From assembly GCA_039888615.1 (NCBI GenBank), contig JBDQQS010000001.1: DNA of 64,000 nucleotides. One strand, 5' to 3'. Shown one piece after another: positions 8,816 through 17,499 of this stretch (within the stretch, counting starts at the first letter, position 1; every line of letters begins with the position of its first letter). The notes below the pieces were generated by a model. The model saw nothing but the letters and a program-made list of their open reading frames with translations, was not told where the DNA came from and searched no databases. The translations under genes and the position numbers were made by a program. Origin of the DNA: Flavimaribacter sp039888615 (GTDB taxonomy: Bacteria; Pseudomonadota; Alphaproteobacteria; Rhizobiales; Rhizobiaceae).

Positions 8816-9910
8816 TTACGACCCGTTGAAATTCTCATACAGTTTGGAGCGCGCGCCAAAAAATCCGCTTATTCGGCCTGCTAGCCAGCCTGCAGATCGC
8901 AAGATGCGCACAAGAGCAGGGCCAGCGTTGAAGGGAATGGTCAAAACAAGAGCGGTCAGGGTGATCACGCGGATTGCAATATTTCCCAGAATCATCGGAA
9001 AAACAACCACTTTGGGGTATTCCTCAAGCTTCTGATGCATGGAATTGCGTGATTGTTCCATACCCCTGTAATATTGGTACCTCGGTGTCAGTCGCTCTGG
9101 TGGAACAGTTTCGTAAACCACTGCCTTGGGCGACCAACTGGTCGGCAAATTCAGGCGCCTGCTTACAGTGCGGTAGAATTTGGCGTCACTGCCGCCCGTC
9201 TCGCTGAGGCTTACGTCGAATGACATATTGTAATCGGTAAAAAGTCGCGCATCAGCAAGCCAGTTACAAGTCACTACCGTGATGGTGTGACCCTGATTGC
9301 TTTTCAATTTCCGCTCGGCTTTATCGGCGATCCGACGATATCGGGCATCAAGACCTCTGCGGATAAGGCGCAGCAGTAATGTGTCGGAGTTGTCTTCTGC
9401 AATGCTTCCGAAGACCGGACCGCCGATGAGAAAGGCGCCTGTCTCGTCATAAGTGCGCACCATTTCGGATAACCATTGCGAACTGACGGTCTCGTCGTCA
9501 TCAACAAAAAGAATGAGATCCGCGCCAGCGGAAACAGCGGTTTCAATGGCCTTGTTCCGGACGGCCGGTATTCCAGGCACAGCTTCCGACGCGTAGATCA
9601 CGTCGTAGGGTGAGAGCTGCCGCTGCGCATTCTCAACGATTTTCCGGCACAATTCCTTTGCGTCATTCTCGACTACGATGAAAAACGGATCCACATTCCC
9701 CGGTATTTCCAGGTTCTGCCAGGAAGACAATAGCCTCGCCAGCATTTTGGGTCGCTTGTGGGTCGTGCAGCAAACCGCCGCGCGATATTGCTTCGTAATT
9801 CCCGGCTGTTGTTTATTCAACGCCAACGTTCCAATCCGGGGTAGAGGACCGAGATAAATTCTGGTGTTCTGGAGATCAAAATCCGAAGCTTTAAAATGGT
9901 TACTATTCAT
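8816..9910 (-). CDS. Family 2 glycosyltransferase
   Basis: A GT-A fold glycosyltransferase of family GT2, likely adding a sugar to a lipid-linked or surface glycan. From about residue 43 the first strand A-A-V-C-C-T-T-H-K-R-P begins the nucleotide-sugar domain. The conserved R-N-K-A-I-E-T-A helix is followed by L-I-L-F-V-D-D-D-E, giving a metal-binding DDD at about residues 137-139. A hydrophobic stretch near the C-terminus (about residues 300-350) suggests membrane association. The frame extends to an ATG at 9970; I prefer the ATG at 9910 (MNSNHFKASD), but neither has a strong ribosome-binding site. The first gene of the glycan island, divergent from the ABC exporter. Donor and acceptor sugars cannot be read from sequence. 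Confidence 0.85.
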   Translation of the reverse strand: MNSNHFKASDFDLQNTRIYLGPLPRIGTLALNKQQPGITKQYRAAVCCTTHKRPKMLARLLSSWQNLEIPGNVDPFFIVVENDAKELCRKIVENAQRQLSPYDVIYASEAVPGIPAVRNKAIETAVSAGADLILFVDDDETVSSQWLSEMVRTYDETGAFLIGGPVFGSIAEDNSDTLLLRLIRRGLDARYRRIADKAERKLKSNQGHTITVVTCNWLADARLFTDYNMSFDVSLSETGGSDAKFYRTVSRRLNLPTSWSPKAVVYETVPPERLTPRYQYYRGMEQSRNSMHQKLEEYPKVVVFPMILGNIAIRVITLTALVLTIPFNAGPALVRILRSAGWLAGRISGFFGARSKLYENFNGS

Positions 9911-10235
9911 CAATTCATCACAATGTGACCATGGCGGATCACAGCGCCCTTGTGATGCCATTGCGAACATGCAATGACGAAATATGACACGATACCGCCA
10001 TCAATCGGACGGATATGTCTTCTATTTCTCAGATACTGAAACTTTTTAACGTTTTCTTTAAACCGCTCCTGCGACCGGCCAATTTTTCATTTCACAGTTG
10101 TATCGAGCATGTTAGACACTCCCGAAAAGATTGCTACTATTTTATCCACCGCCAACACAATTGCAAAATATAGAGTTCGTTTTGAGTAGCTCCGCCAACA
10201 GGCCGCGGGTCCTGGATCTCGTTAAAACCAGTGAA
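9911..10235. other. Divergent intergenic region of the glycan island
   Basis: About 325 bases between the start of the GT2 gene and the preferred start of the ABC exporter. It should hold both promoters. I see AT-rich stretches around 10010-10060 and 10080-10150 but no convincing -35/-10 pair, operator palindrome or small gene. Confidence 0.5.
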
Positions 10236-12005
10236 ATGAAGGCCAATGCATCTGAATCTCTCTCAATCATAAAACGCCTGCTACGGGAGAGTATGCCAGG
10301 TAATGTCCGAATCTATCTTGCCGGGCTGGTATGTTCGGTTTTTGTGGCGGCCTCGACATCGGCTTTCGCCCTGCTTACACGGTCAATGGTCAACAAGATT
10401 TTCGTCGATCAGAATGTGACTGCATCTTGGTTCGTCGCCGCAGCGGTCATTTCGGTCGCCATTATCAAGGGGCTGTCGACATATTTTGGCGTCGTGTTCA
10501 ACGGCATGCTGAGACGCGACGTCGTAACCAACTATCAAACACTGCAGTTCCGGAAGCTGACGTCGCAAAGCCTGATATTTCTTTCAAACAAGCACCCGTC
10601 AAAGCAAATCGCGCAAGTCGTGCTTCAGGCGAAGGCTGCCGCTGATGCTTTCCTGACTGTCACCACGACGATAGTCCGAGACATTCTAACGCTTCTTGGC
10701 CTGGTTTGTGTGATGGTTTTCCAGGAGCCTGTGATGTCCATGTTTGCGGCTCTCGCGCTCCCGCTGATTATTATTTCGCTCTCCTCGATCACCCGCAGGG
10801 TGCGCGAATTTTCGAAAGCGGAGAACGAACTCGCCGGACAGGTCTATTCGCTGGGTTCCGAAGCACTGGAGGGCATACGCACAGTCAAGTCCTACCAGCT
10901 TGAGGACAAGACCAGAACGACCTTTTCCAACGCCGTGGAAAGCATGCAAGAGCGGGCGTTAAAACTGGAACGGTTGGCAGCCTTCGCAAGTCCGGTCATG
11001 GAAACACTTGGCGGCATTATCGTCGGCTGTTTCATCGTATATGCAAGTTGGCAAAGCCTGACGAACGGCAAGACCCCTGGCGAATTCATGGCGTTCATCA
11101 TGGCGTTCCTGTTCGCCTATGAGCCCGCAAAAAGGCTCGCATCCGTGAATGTCTCGCTGCAACGGAAACTCATACAGATCGGCCGAATGTATGAACTTCT
11201 GGACAAGAAGGAAGCGGAAACCGCTGACGCGGAGAACGCGGTAGTTCTCGATGAAGTCAAAGGCGAGTTGGAATTTGCGAACGTCAAGTTTGGCTACAAG
11301 AAAAACAAACCATTCCTGCATGGCGTGTCCTTCAAAGTTTCGCCGGGTGAAACAATTGCGATTGTCGGACGATCGGGATCAGGCAAGACGACGATCATCA
11401 ATCTTATTTTGAGACTGGTCTCGCCGAACGCCGGACAAATCAAGCTCGACGGGGTCAATCTGAACCGGATCGGCTTCAAGCAGTTGCGTCAGGCCGTGTC
11501 ACTCGTGTCACAGGATGTCTTTCTGTTCGAGAACAGCATTCGCGAAAATATTCGTGATGGCAAACCGGACGCCACAGACGAAGAGATCCGCGAAGCGGTG
11601 CGCCTTGCCAATGTCGAGGAATTCACCAAAGATCTCCCCGACGGCCTTGATACGCATATAGGGCCCAATGCGACCAACCTATCAGGCGGCCAGCGTCAGC
11701 GCATCGCCATTGCGCGCGCCATATTGAAGGCGTCTCCGGTAATCATTTTCGACGAGGCGACGTCGGCTCTGGACGGCGAGAGCGAAAGGATGATTATCAA
11801 CTCCCAGATCAAGCTGTCGAAAAACCGTACGCTCATCATCGTGGCGCATCGTCTTTCGACGATTCAGGCGGCGGATCGCATCATTCTGCTTGATGATGGC
11901 TATGTCATCGCCAATGGAACACACGATGAACTGGAAAAGAGCAGTGACCTTTACAGATCCCTGTTCCATCTCGGCGAGACATATGGAAAGCAAAAAAGCG
12001 GCTAA
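10236..12005 (+). CDS. MsbA-like ABC exporter (fused permease and ATPase)
   Basis: A 589-residue half-transporter with an N-terminal membrane domain of six expected helices (from residue 20 to about 310) and a C-terminal ATPase domain. The ATPase has Walker A G-R-S-G-S-G-K-T at about 378-385, the signature L-S-G-G-Q-R-Q-R near 482, Walker B V-I-I-F-D-E-A-T near 502, and the H-loop V-A-H-R-L-S. The layout is that of MsbA/lipid A-type exporters, which flip lipids or lipid-linked glycans as homodimers. An upstream TTG (10131) would add 35 residues without similarity to the family; the ATG at 10236 gives the usual length. The neighbouring transferases suggest a glycolipid or glycan-linked substrate. 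It stands 17 bases before the next gene, so the two are probably cotranscribed. The housekeeping MsbA role cannot be excluded. Confidence 0.88.
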   Translation: MKANASESLSIIKRLLRESMPGNVRIYLAGLVCSVFVAASTSAFALLTRSMVNKIFVDQNVTASWFVAAAVISVAIIKGLSTYFGVVFNGMLRRDVVTNYQTLQFRKLTSQSLIFLSNKHPSKQIAQVVLQAKAAADAFLTVTTTIVRDILTLLGLVCVMVFQEPVMSMFAALALPLIIISLSSITRRVREFSKAENELAGQVYSLGSEALEGIRTVKSYQLEDKTRTTFSNAVESMQERALKLERLAAFASPVMETLGGIIVGCFIVYASWQSLTNGKTPGEFMAFIMAFLFAYEPAKRLASVNVSLQRKLIQIGRMYELLDKKEAETADAENAVVLDEVKGELEFANVKFGYKKNKPFLHGVSFKVSPGETIAIVGRSGSGKTTIINLILRLVSPNAGQIKLDGVNLNRIGFKQLRQAVSLVSQDVFLFENSIRENIRDGKPDATDEEIREAVRLANVEEFTKDLPDGLDTHIGPNATNLSGGQRQRIAIARAILKASPVIIFDEATSALDGESERMIINSQIKLSKNRTLIIVAHRLSTIQAADRIILLDDGYVIANGTHDELEKSSDLYRSLFHLGETYGKQKSG

Positions 12006-12022
12006 AGGCTGACAAGCGCCCA

Positions 12023-13087
12023 ATGACTCCGTATGTCTTGAAAAAACTGCAAAAACTTCAAAACAAATATGTTGCACCGTTTCTTCACGCCCATCGATTG
12101 AGGAAAGAGCGAGAGGTCTACGTAAAATCGGGCGCCTCTGAAACTTATCGCCAGGGGAAAGATGACTTTGCGCTCTATCGCATTTTGGGCAACGATCTGC
12201 CTCCCCGGCACAGGCCCGGTCAGACTTTGGCCAATCTTGAATTTTGCCTGGAGCATGAACCGGAGTTCGAGGACTGTCAGAAATGGTGGGTCGTCAATCG
12301 TATTTTCGATGAAACCAGGCGTCATGAAATCATCGCCCGTCTGGACAGTTACAAACAAAACTATTTCACAATCGATTTCGAACCGGATGACTACGCACGC
12401 ATTGAAAACAACTCTGACGTAGCGCCCTATCTTGACGGCTCCAGAGAACCCCTTGACGAAAAAGCTCGAAACCGCGCGGTTCTGGCTGCGCTACGACCGA
12501 AAATTCTCTACGCGATCAACAACAATGGCGCGCGCAATGCGGCCCTCGAACATGGCAGAAAACGCGCAAAATGGATCCTGCCTTTCGATGGCAACTGCAT
12601 GATATCGGGCAGGGGATGGCGGGACATTCGTCAAACAGCAAAGCGGTCGATCATCTTCCCGTATCACATCGTGCCCATGCACAGACTGACTGAGAACGAC
12701 ACCATACTGGACGAGCATTTTTCGCCGGACTGCGGCGAAGAACCCCAGATAATGTTTCACAAGCTCTCCGGTGAACGCTTCGACCCCAGGCTGCCCTATG
12801 GAAGATCGCCGAAAGCTGAGCTGTTGATGCGTCTTGGCGTGCGGGGACCATGGGACCATTGGGAGGTCGACCCGTGGGATATTCCGCCGGCGCCTTCCTG
12901 CCCCGAGTGGGGGCGTTTTGTAATGTCGGACGGTTGGGTAGGGCGCCTTTACTCCGGCAATGTCACGCAGGAAACTGGCAGGAAGTCTTCTGTCCGGCGC
13001 ATGGCCAACCGGGATGACGGCATTCTCCGCGCCATCGCAGAACTTGACGAACGCTATGGTTCGACTTGTGCAAGACTGGACATATAA
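12023..13087 (+). CDS. Unknown protein, glycosyltransferase-like paralogue A
   Basis: A 354-residue cytoplasmic-looking protein I cannot place in a named family. It is clearly related to the convergent protein encoded at 13054-14190. Shared blocks in order are R-I-L-G-N-D (about residue 53), P-R-H-x-x-G-Q-T-L-x-N, L-x-H-E-P, V-V-N-R-I, then N-x-N-G-A-R-N-x-A-L-E, a W-x-x-x-x-D-x-N-C motif, a V-P-M-x-R block, E-E-P-Q-I-x-F-H, and a C-terminal G-x-x-x-R-L-x-S-G. The alternation of strands, N-G-A-R-N-x-A-L-E and the acidic D-x-N-C site would suit a GT-A nucleotide-sugar transferase; this is inference from the pattern and from its neighbours. It follows the ABC exporter by 17 bases. Its last 34 bases overlap the end of the opposing paralogue. 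Confidence 0.8.
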   Translation: MTPYVLKKLQKLQNKYVAPFLHAHRLRKEREVYVKSGASETYRQGKDDFALYRILGNDLPPRHRPGQTLANLEFCLEHEPEFEDCQKWWVVNRIFDETRRHEIIARLDSYKQNYFTIDFEPDDYARIENNSDVAPYLDGSREPLDEKARNRAVLAALRPKILYAINNNGARNAALEHGRKRAKWILPFDGNCMISGRGWRDIRQTAKRSIIFPYHIVPMHRLTENDTILDEHFSPDCGEEPQIMFHKLSGERFDPRLPYGRSPKAELLMRLGVRGPWDHWEVDPWDIPPAPSCPEWGRFVMSDGWVGRLYSGNVTQETGRKSSVRRMANRDDGILRAIAELDERYGSTCARLDI

Positions 13088-14190
13088 TCAGACAGGATAA
13101 TATCGCGGATTGTGTCTACGGGTACACCGTACATCTGCTCCATATGAGCTATCGTCTTGAGAATGGACTCATTGCGTCCGTGGTAGCGAATATTCTGGCT
13201 CTTTTCGTTGGTATCCGAAAGACCGTGCGTGCCGGAGGACAACCGTATCACGCCGCCGGCGCTGATCTTGTATCGATATCTGTCGGGAAACGGATGCGCT
13301 TCACCCGGCATGAAAGCTTCTTTGCCCCACCAGAGCCATTTGCCAGGCAACCTTAAGCACTTAAGAAAATGCGCCTTGTCGGAAACGCCATATGGATATC
13401 GTTCGTCAAAGGTTTCCTGTGTCAGATAGTGAAACCCAATCTGAGGTTCTTCAAATAGCGAATAGTTCAATTCTGGACCAAAATAGCGTTGATTATCACC
13501 GATCCTGACCATTGGCACGATGACATAGGGCATGTGCGGCGAGGCGCGACAAGATGCAACGAGACGTTCCAGTTGCACTTTCGTGAAGCAGCAGTTGCTA
13601 TCAAGCGCAAAGGTCCAGTCCGATATCCGCCTGCCTATTTCGAGCGCAGTGTTCCGCGCGCCGTTGACGTTCATCAGGTACCGAATTTTCGGTGAAGTCG
13701 CCCAAAGTTGCATCTTTGTTTGCATGACCTTCGCAGCGCGTCTAAAGTCTTGTGTTTTGAAGAACTGGACGCCGCCAAACTCATCAAGATCCCAGCCAAC
13801 CTTGCGATACTCGTCCGCAATGAATGGAATTTTCATGAACTCCATGCCCGCCTGTTCGAGTTCGTCGATGAGCAACGCTTCAGCTTCAGGATCCACAATC
13901 CTGTTCAGTACAAACAGTTTCCGGATTCCGGAGATCGATGGTTCGTGCTTGAGAATGAATTTCACATTGTCCAGGGTCTGTCCACGACCATGCCTTGGAT
14001 AATGGTCGTTACCCAGTATCCTGATCAGTGAAATCTCAAATTCTTTTCCTCGTTGCGGACTATTCTCCGAAAATCGGTAGAACAAGTTCAATTGCCTGTT
14101 CCTGAGTTTGTAGTAGGCGCGAATGACCGATTGCCTCAAGACCGAGGGCGCTTTTCTAGACTTCGTAACGTCGTGGATTGGCGAGCGCAT
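13054..14190 (-). CDS. Unknown protein, glycosyltransferase-like paralogue B
   Basis: A 378-residue protein, the paralogue of the one encoded opposite at 12023-13087, sharing the same ordered blocks (R-I-L-G-N-D, G-Q-T-L-D-N, K-H-E-P, N-R-I-V-D-P, N-V-N-G-A-R-N-T-A-L-E, W-T-F-A-L-D-S-N-C, E-E-P-Q-I-G-F-H). It has a longer basic N-terminus (about 50 residues) than its partner. The frame begins at a TTG (14202); the ATG at 14190, preceded by GGAAGAG, is the better start. It begins 16 bases after the sulfotransferase stop, so these two probably form an operon. The function is likely the same class as paralogue A but with another substrate. No named family was recognised. Confidence 0.8.
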   Translation of the reverse strand: MRSPIHDVTKSRKAPSVLRQSVIRAYYKLRNRQLNLFYRFSENSPQRGKEFEISLIRILGNDHYPRHGRGQTLDNVKFILKHEPSISGIRKLFVLNRIVDPEAEALLIDELEQAGMEFMKIPFIADEYRKVGWDLDEFGGVQFFKTQDFRRAAKVMQTKMQLWATSPKIRYLMNVNGARNTALEIGRRISDWTFALDSNCCFTKVQLERLVASCRASPHMPYVIVPMVRIGDNQRYFGPELNYSLFEEPQIGFHYLTQETFDERYPYGVSDKAHFLKCLRLPGKWLWWGKEAFMPGEAHPFPDRYRYKISAGGVIRLSSGTHGLSDTNEKSQNIRYHGRNESILKTIAHMEQMYGVPVDTIRDIILSDYMSSLAQVEP

Positions 14191-14206
14191 CACTCTTCCC
14201 AAAGAC

Positions 14207-15352
14207 TTAGACGCGAAGCGATCTACCCAGAAACCGCTCCATGAACCTGAGATGCAGTGGATTGGTCTTTCTGGTCAGTTGCGAGGCTCTCTCCGAATAA
14301 GCCTCCGCGTGCTTCGCAAGCCTTGAACTGAACACGGAATAATCTATGGATTCCGGATAGTGTACATAATCGGTAGAAAACAGCGTCTTTCTCTCCGGAA
14401 AATACCGAGCACGCACCCATTCGTTTGAATCTGCAAACCGTTCGGTGAAGGATCTGGCGTCATCCCGGGGCACCTGGCGTGGCGACCCAGGAAAAACCGC
14501 CTCAATTTCACGCTGAAGTTCCTTCATGTCCAGATTGCGTTCTCCGTTAGTTTTCCACATTTTGCCCGCGCTGTTAGCTGACGCCATGACGAATTGAGCC
14601 TCAGCGCTCATGGCATTGTTCAGTTTGGCATCTCCATGCTGCAATAAGTCCGGATCGATCCCAAGCATGGAACTGAAATAGCGCACAAGTCCTCCCTGAC
14701 CGAAAGAATCGGGATACAGCGCCACCTTGATTGTATCCGGACCGAATATATCCGACATACGCTCAATGACGTTTCGATAGTCATAGTAGTCTCGATAGTC
14801 GTTAATCACGCGATCGGAAGGCAGACTGAAATAGGCCTGCGCGGAGATGTTATTTTCGAAGACACCGTTAAAACGGCCGTACCCTGCGCGGATCGCAGTG
14901 GAATATCTGCTCAAGGCCAACTCATCCTGACGGCGGAGAAATATCAGAATTTGGATGTCGCCTGCAAAATTGGACAACAAATAACTCAAGCGCTCGACTT
15001 CAACGGGGCGCGTAATGCGGCTGTGGATCAACTCTGTGCTGAGCACTGAGGTTCGCCACCGTTTTCCTTCTGAAAACTCTGTGGAAAGTTGCTGTTCGAA
15101 CCAGTGGCGGAACTGCCCGATATCCATTTTAAGCGAGGCGAGAACATGCGCTTTTATATTGTCGAAGACATCGTCGTCCTGCGCATAGACCGAAAGGTAG
15201 GTGTGGTTGATATGTGATCCGGCGGATTCAGGAAACCGAATTCCAAACTCACTCAGCAGCATACGGTTGCGGTCAAGCACATGCTGAATTGCAGTGCTTC
15301 CGGTTTTCTCCGTCCCCATGTGGAGGATTATTTTCTTCTCCGATCCGTTCAA
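14207..15352 (-). CDS. Sulfotransferase-family protein
   Basis: A 381-residue P-loop protein resembling PAPS-dependent sulfotransferases, which move sulfate from PAPS to sugar or other hydroxyl groups. The 5'-phosphosulfate loop G-T-E-K-T-G-S-T lies at residues 13-20 directly after the first strand K-I-I-L-H-M. The expected 3'-phosphate site follows a strand, I-L-I-F-L-R-R-Q with Ser at about residue 148. The start is a TTG that overlaps the stop of a short upstream frame (TTGA), since no ATG precedes the P-loop closely enough. It is cotranscribed with paralogue B downstream. With the GT2 and exporter genes nearby, the target may be a surface glycan; that is inference. Genes for PAPS synthesis are not in the window. 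Confidence 0.75.
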   Translation of the reverse strand: MNGSEKKIILHMGTEKTGSTAIQHVLDRNRMLLSEFGIRFPESAGSHINHTYLSVYAQDDDVFDNIKAHVLASLKMDIGQFRHWFEQQLSTEFSEGKRWRTSVLSTELIHSRITRPVEVERLSYLLSNFAGDIQILIFLRRQDELALSRYSTAIRAGYGRFNGVFENNISAQAYFSLPSDRVINDYRDYYDYRNVIERMSDIFGPDTIKVALYPDSFGQGGLVRYFSSMLGIDPDLLQHGDAKLNNAMSAEAQFVMASANSAGKMWKTNGERNLDMKELQREIEAVFPGSPRQVPRDDARSFTERFADSNEWVRARYFPERKTLFSTDYVHYPESIDYSVFSSRLAKHAEAYSERASQLTRKTNPLHLRFMERFLGRSLRV

Positions 15353-15591
15353 GCCCGCAATCCCATGGCCGAACAGATTAAAATCTCAATTCTGGTAAAA
15401 ATCACTTCCAGTTCGCAGTATCCGCCAAAGCCGCAGTAGGGCTCCTTTCTACACGAAATTGCGCCACGGAAAAGACCCGCGCCCTGGTTGCGGATATATC
15501 TCCACGCAGACAGTATCGTCTCAAAGGCCTTAAAGGACAGTCTGCCGACAGCGATGTCAAGAAAGTGGAGATTTTTGGAGGCGAGTTTCAC
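15349..15591 (-). CDS. Short uncertain ORF before the sulfotransferase
   Basis: An 80-codon frame with a GTG start, ending in a TTGA overlap with the TTG start of the sulfotransferase gene. The overlap would permit translational coupling. The protein has no motif I recognise, is rich in aromatic and cysteine residues, and shows no signal peptide or clear ribosome-binding site. It may be a real short gene, a remnant of a longer gene, or chance. Confidence 0.25.
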   Translation of the reverse strand: MKLASKNLHFLDIAVGRLSFKAFETILSAWRYIRNQGAGLFRGAISCRKEPYCGFGGYCELEVIFTRIEILICSAMGLRA

Positions 15592-15711
15592 AAAAGAGCG
15601 CCTGGTGTGGCGAATTTGAATTCGCCGCGACTAATGCGACGCTCTTCTGTGGGAGCTACAGACTCTGCAGCCGATGGAAAGAACTTATTGTCAGGAACAC
15701 CAGTGGCAAAC

Positions 15712-15918
15712 TCAATTGCCCCCATCTGAAGATTCAGTGCCCATCTGATCGCCTTTCAAGGCGTTCGGTATTTCGGCTGGCGCGTCGTCGGCTTCTTCCG
15801 CGATCGACTCAACCCCGGCTTCAGATTCGGACATTTCCTTGGAATTTTCGTCATCAGCCCAAGCCGTGGTTGCGGCAAGAACTGAAACGGCAAACAGGCT
15901 GGCAATTAATGTTTTCAT
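15712..15918 (-). CDS. Small acidic secreted protein
   Basis: A 68-residue protein. It has a textbook signal peptide (M-K-T-L, then about 14 hydrophobic residues, cleavage after A-W-A). The mature part, about 47 residues, is almost wholly Asp, Glu, Ser, Ala and Gly with one Lys in its second half, so it is acidic and probably disordered. The ATG at 15918 is preceded by GAAGGA at good spacing; the frame extends to 16044, but those residues do not look like a real N-terminus. No family recognised. It stands alone between the sulfotransferase group and a decayed hydrolase. Confidence 0.65.
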   Translation of the reverse strand: MKTLIASLFAVSVLAATTAWADDENSKEMSESEAGVESIAEEADDAPAEIPNALKGDQMGTESSDGGN

Positions 15919-16497
15919 CGATATGTAGTCCTTCATTCGTTCAACCCTGAGACAGTAATAGGGATCGAGGCCAAAGCTGTCCAAGGAAATTGCGGATAAT
16001 AGTTTATAGACTGCAAGACCATCCAGATGTGATCCTTCACGCATTCCTTAAGGCACAAAACGCTGGTCCTGGGTCCGGTAGAGTAATGCGCGCCGTCTAC
16101 TTTAATCTGGCGTGATTCGAGCTCTTGCAGGAAAAATGAATGGGCGGGAAGTTCTACGAGCCCGAACAGATAAAAGAAATGTGTTTTGAATCACCGCCAA
16201 ATCGGGTGAGGGCAGGGCAGTAGAGGTACGTACTTAGAAAATCGCCGGTTGATTCAAAGCGATCGAAACCGGTTGGCAATTCCATGAATGGCTCTTCGAT
16301 GGTAGAAATTCCTCCGTCCGCCTTACCGAAAACGCTACCAGCTTTATGCACTTTTGGTTATTGTTTCATATTTCGAAGTAGTAATTGGGCGGATTTGTCT
16401 GAGATGGCTTGCAGTGATGGTCCGGCTGTTTCCGCACCTCTGAAGTAATGTGCACATGCAGATATCCAGCAGGACGCCGGAAATGTAGGGGCGAAGG
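15919..16497. other. Long intergenic stretch without a convincing gene
   Basis: About 580 bases between the small acidic protein and the start of a decayed serine hydrolase. A 65-codon minus-strand frame at 16154-16351 has no ribosome-binding site or recognisable motif. I see no RNA gene or repeat here. It probably holds the promoter of the acidic protein and degraded sequence, as the hydrolase next to it is itself a relic. Confidence 0.5.
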
Positions 16498-17382
16498 ATG
16501 ACTTCGCAAATAAAAGACATGTTGGCGCTGCTTGCCGCGGCTTTCCTGTACGGCTCCGTCCTTCTCCATCAGGTTTCCGCCTAGGAACTGAACGCCCCGT
16601 TCAGCGTAACGGCCGTCGACGATGTTCTGGAAAACCTCTAAGCAATGCGGGTAAAGCATGGCGTCAGGGCGCTCCTTGTCGCTGTCAGCGTCGGAGAAGC
16701 AGTTCAGGTACTTGCAACCGCAGGAGAATCGATAACAGGTCTTCCGTCTCGTACCGACATGCAATTCCGCATCGGCGCGATGGCGATTGCTTCCCAGACG
16801 ACAATCCTTCTCCAAATCGTGGATGAAGGTCTGGTCACTCTCGACGACACAATCGACGCCTGGCTGCCGGACTACCCTGCAGAAGACCGGGTTACCCGCA
16901 GGATGCTGGCCGATTCTTCGTCGGGTTATGCGGACTACGTCACGGACGAAAACTTCGTTGCCGCTTTCGAGAAGCATGTCTTTCGCGAATGGACCGACAG
17001 GGAATTGCTCGAGATTGCCTTCGATCACGGAATGCTGTTCGATCCGGGAACGGATTTCCAATACGCCCATACGAACTTTATCATGCTTGGTCTGGCGCTA
17101 TCGGCTGCCACTGGCGTTCCCTATGAAGGGCGGGTCGGATATCTACGGCCCGCCACTTCGCGGAACGCCGCGCCCCAAAGCGCACAGTTTTCCAATTCAA
17201 AATATGGGGGTATCGACCGGCTTTGGGCAAATTCGGCTCCCGGCACTCGCTGCAACTCGGAAGAAATGCTATTCATCTCGGACTACGCCCTCCCGTCGTT
17301 CCTCGCGTGCGCCGCCGAATGGCCTGATCTTTCTTCGCCTGACATACAATCCAATCAGCAAGCAAACTTCAGTTTTATGTGA
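16498..17382 (+). pseudogene. Decayed serine hydrolase (class C beta-lactamase/PBP-like)
   Basis: Starts at an ATG with AGGGG upstream and a signal peptide (M-T-S-Q-I-K-D-M-L-A-L-L..., ending Q-V-S-A). In the same frame, a TAG at 16582-16584 and a TAA at 16639-16641 interrupt it. The frame then reads the typical early domain (M-Q-F-R-I-G-A-M, L-Q-I-V-D-E-G, L-D-D-T-I-D-A-W-L-P-D-Y) and the later F-D-P-G-T-D-F-Q-Y-A-H-T-N-F and T-G-V-P-Y-E blocks. The catalytic Ser-x-x-Lys expected right after F-R-I-G is replaced by A-M-A-I. After V-P-Y-E the frame no longer resembles the family and a +1 frame looks nearer (I-Y-G-P-P-L-R-G-T). Two stops, the lost nucleophile and the C-terminal break argue for a dead gene, once a secreted serine hydrolase. 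Confidence 0.8.
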
Positions 17383-17499
17383 CTTGCGATAAGTTTATCA
17401 TTGCTCAATCTTGACCAACACACTTGCGACCATCCAAGTAGGATCAGCCGGTTTTTTTCCTTTAGATTCAAAGGGCGACCGCTATGCAAACTTGGAGGT

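Noticed and set aside
16366..17070. 234-codon minus-strand frame over the decayed hydrolase
   Set aside because: No recognisable motif; composition is that of an antisense shadow of the relic gene.
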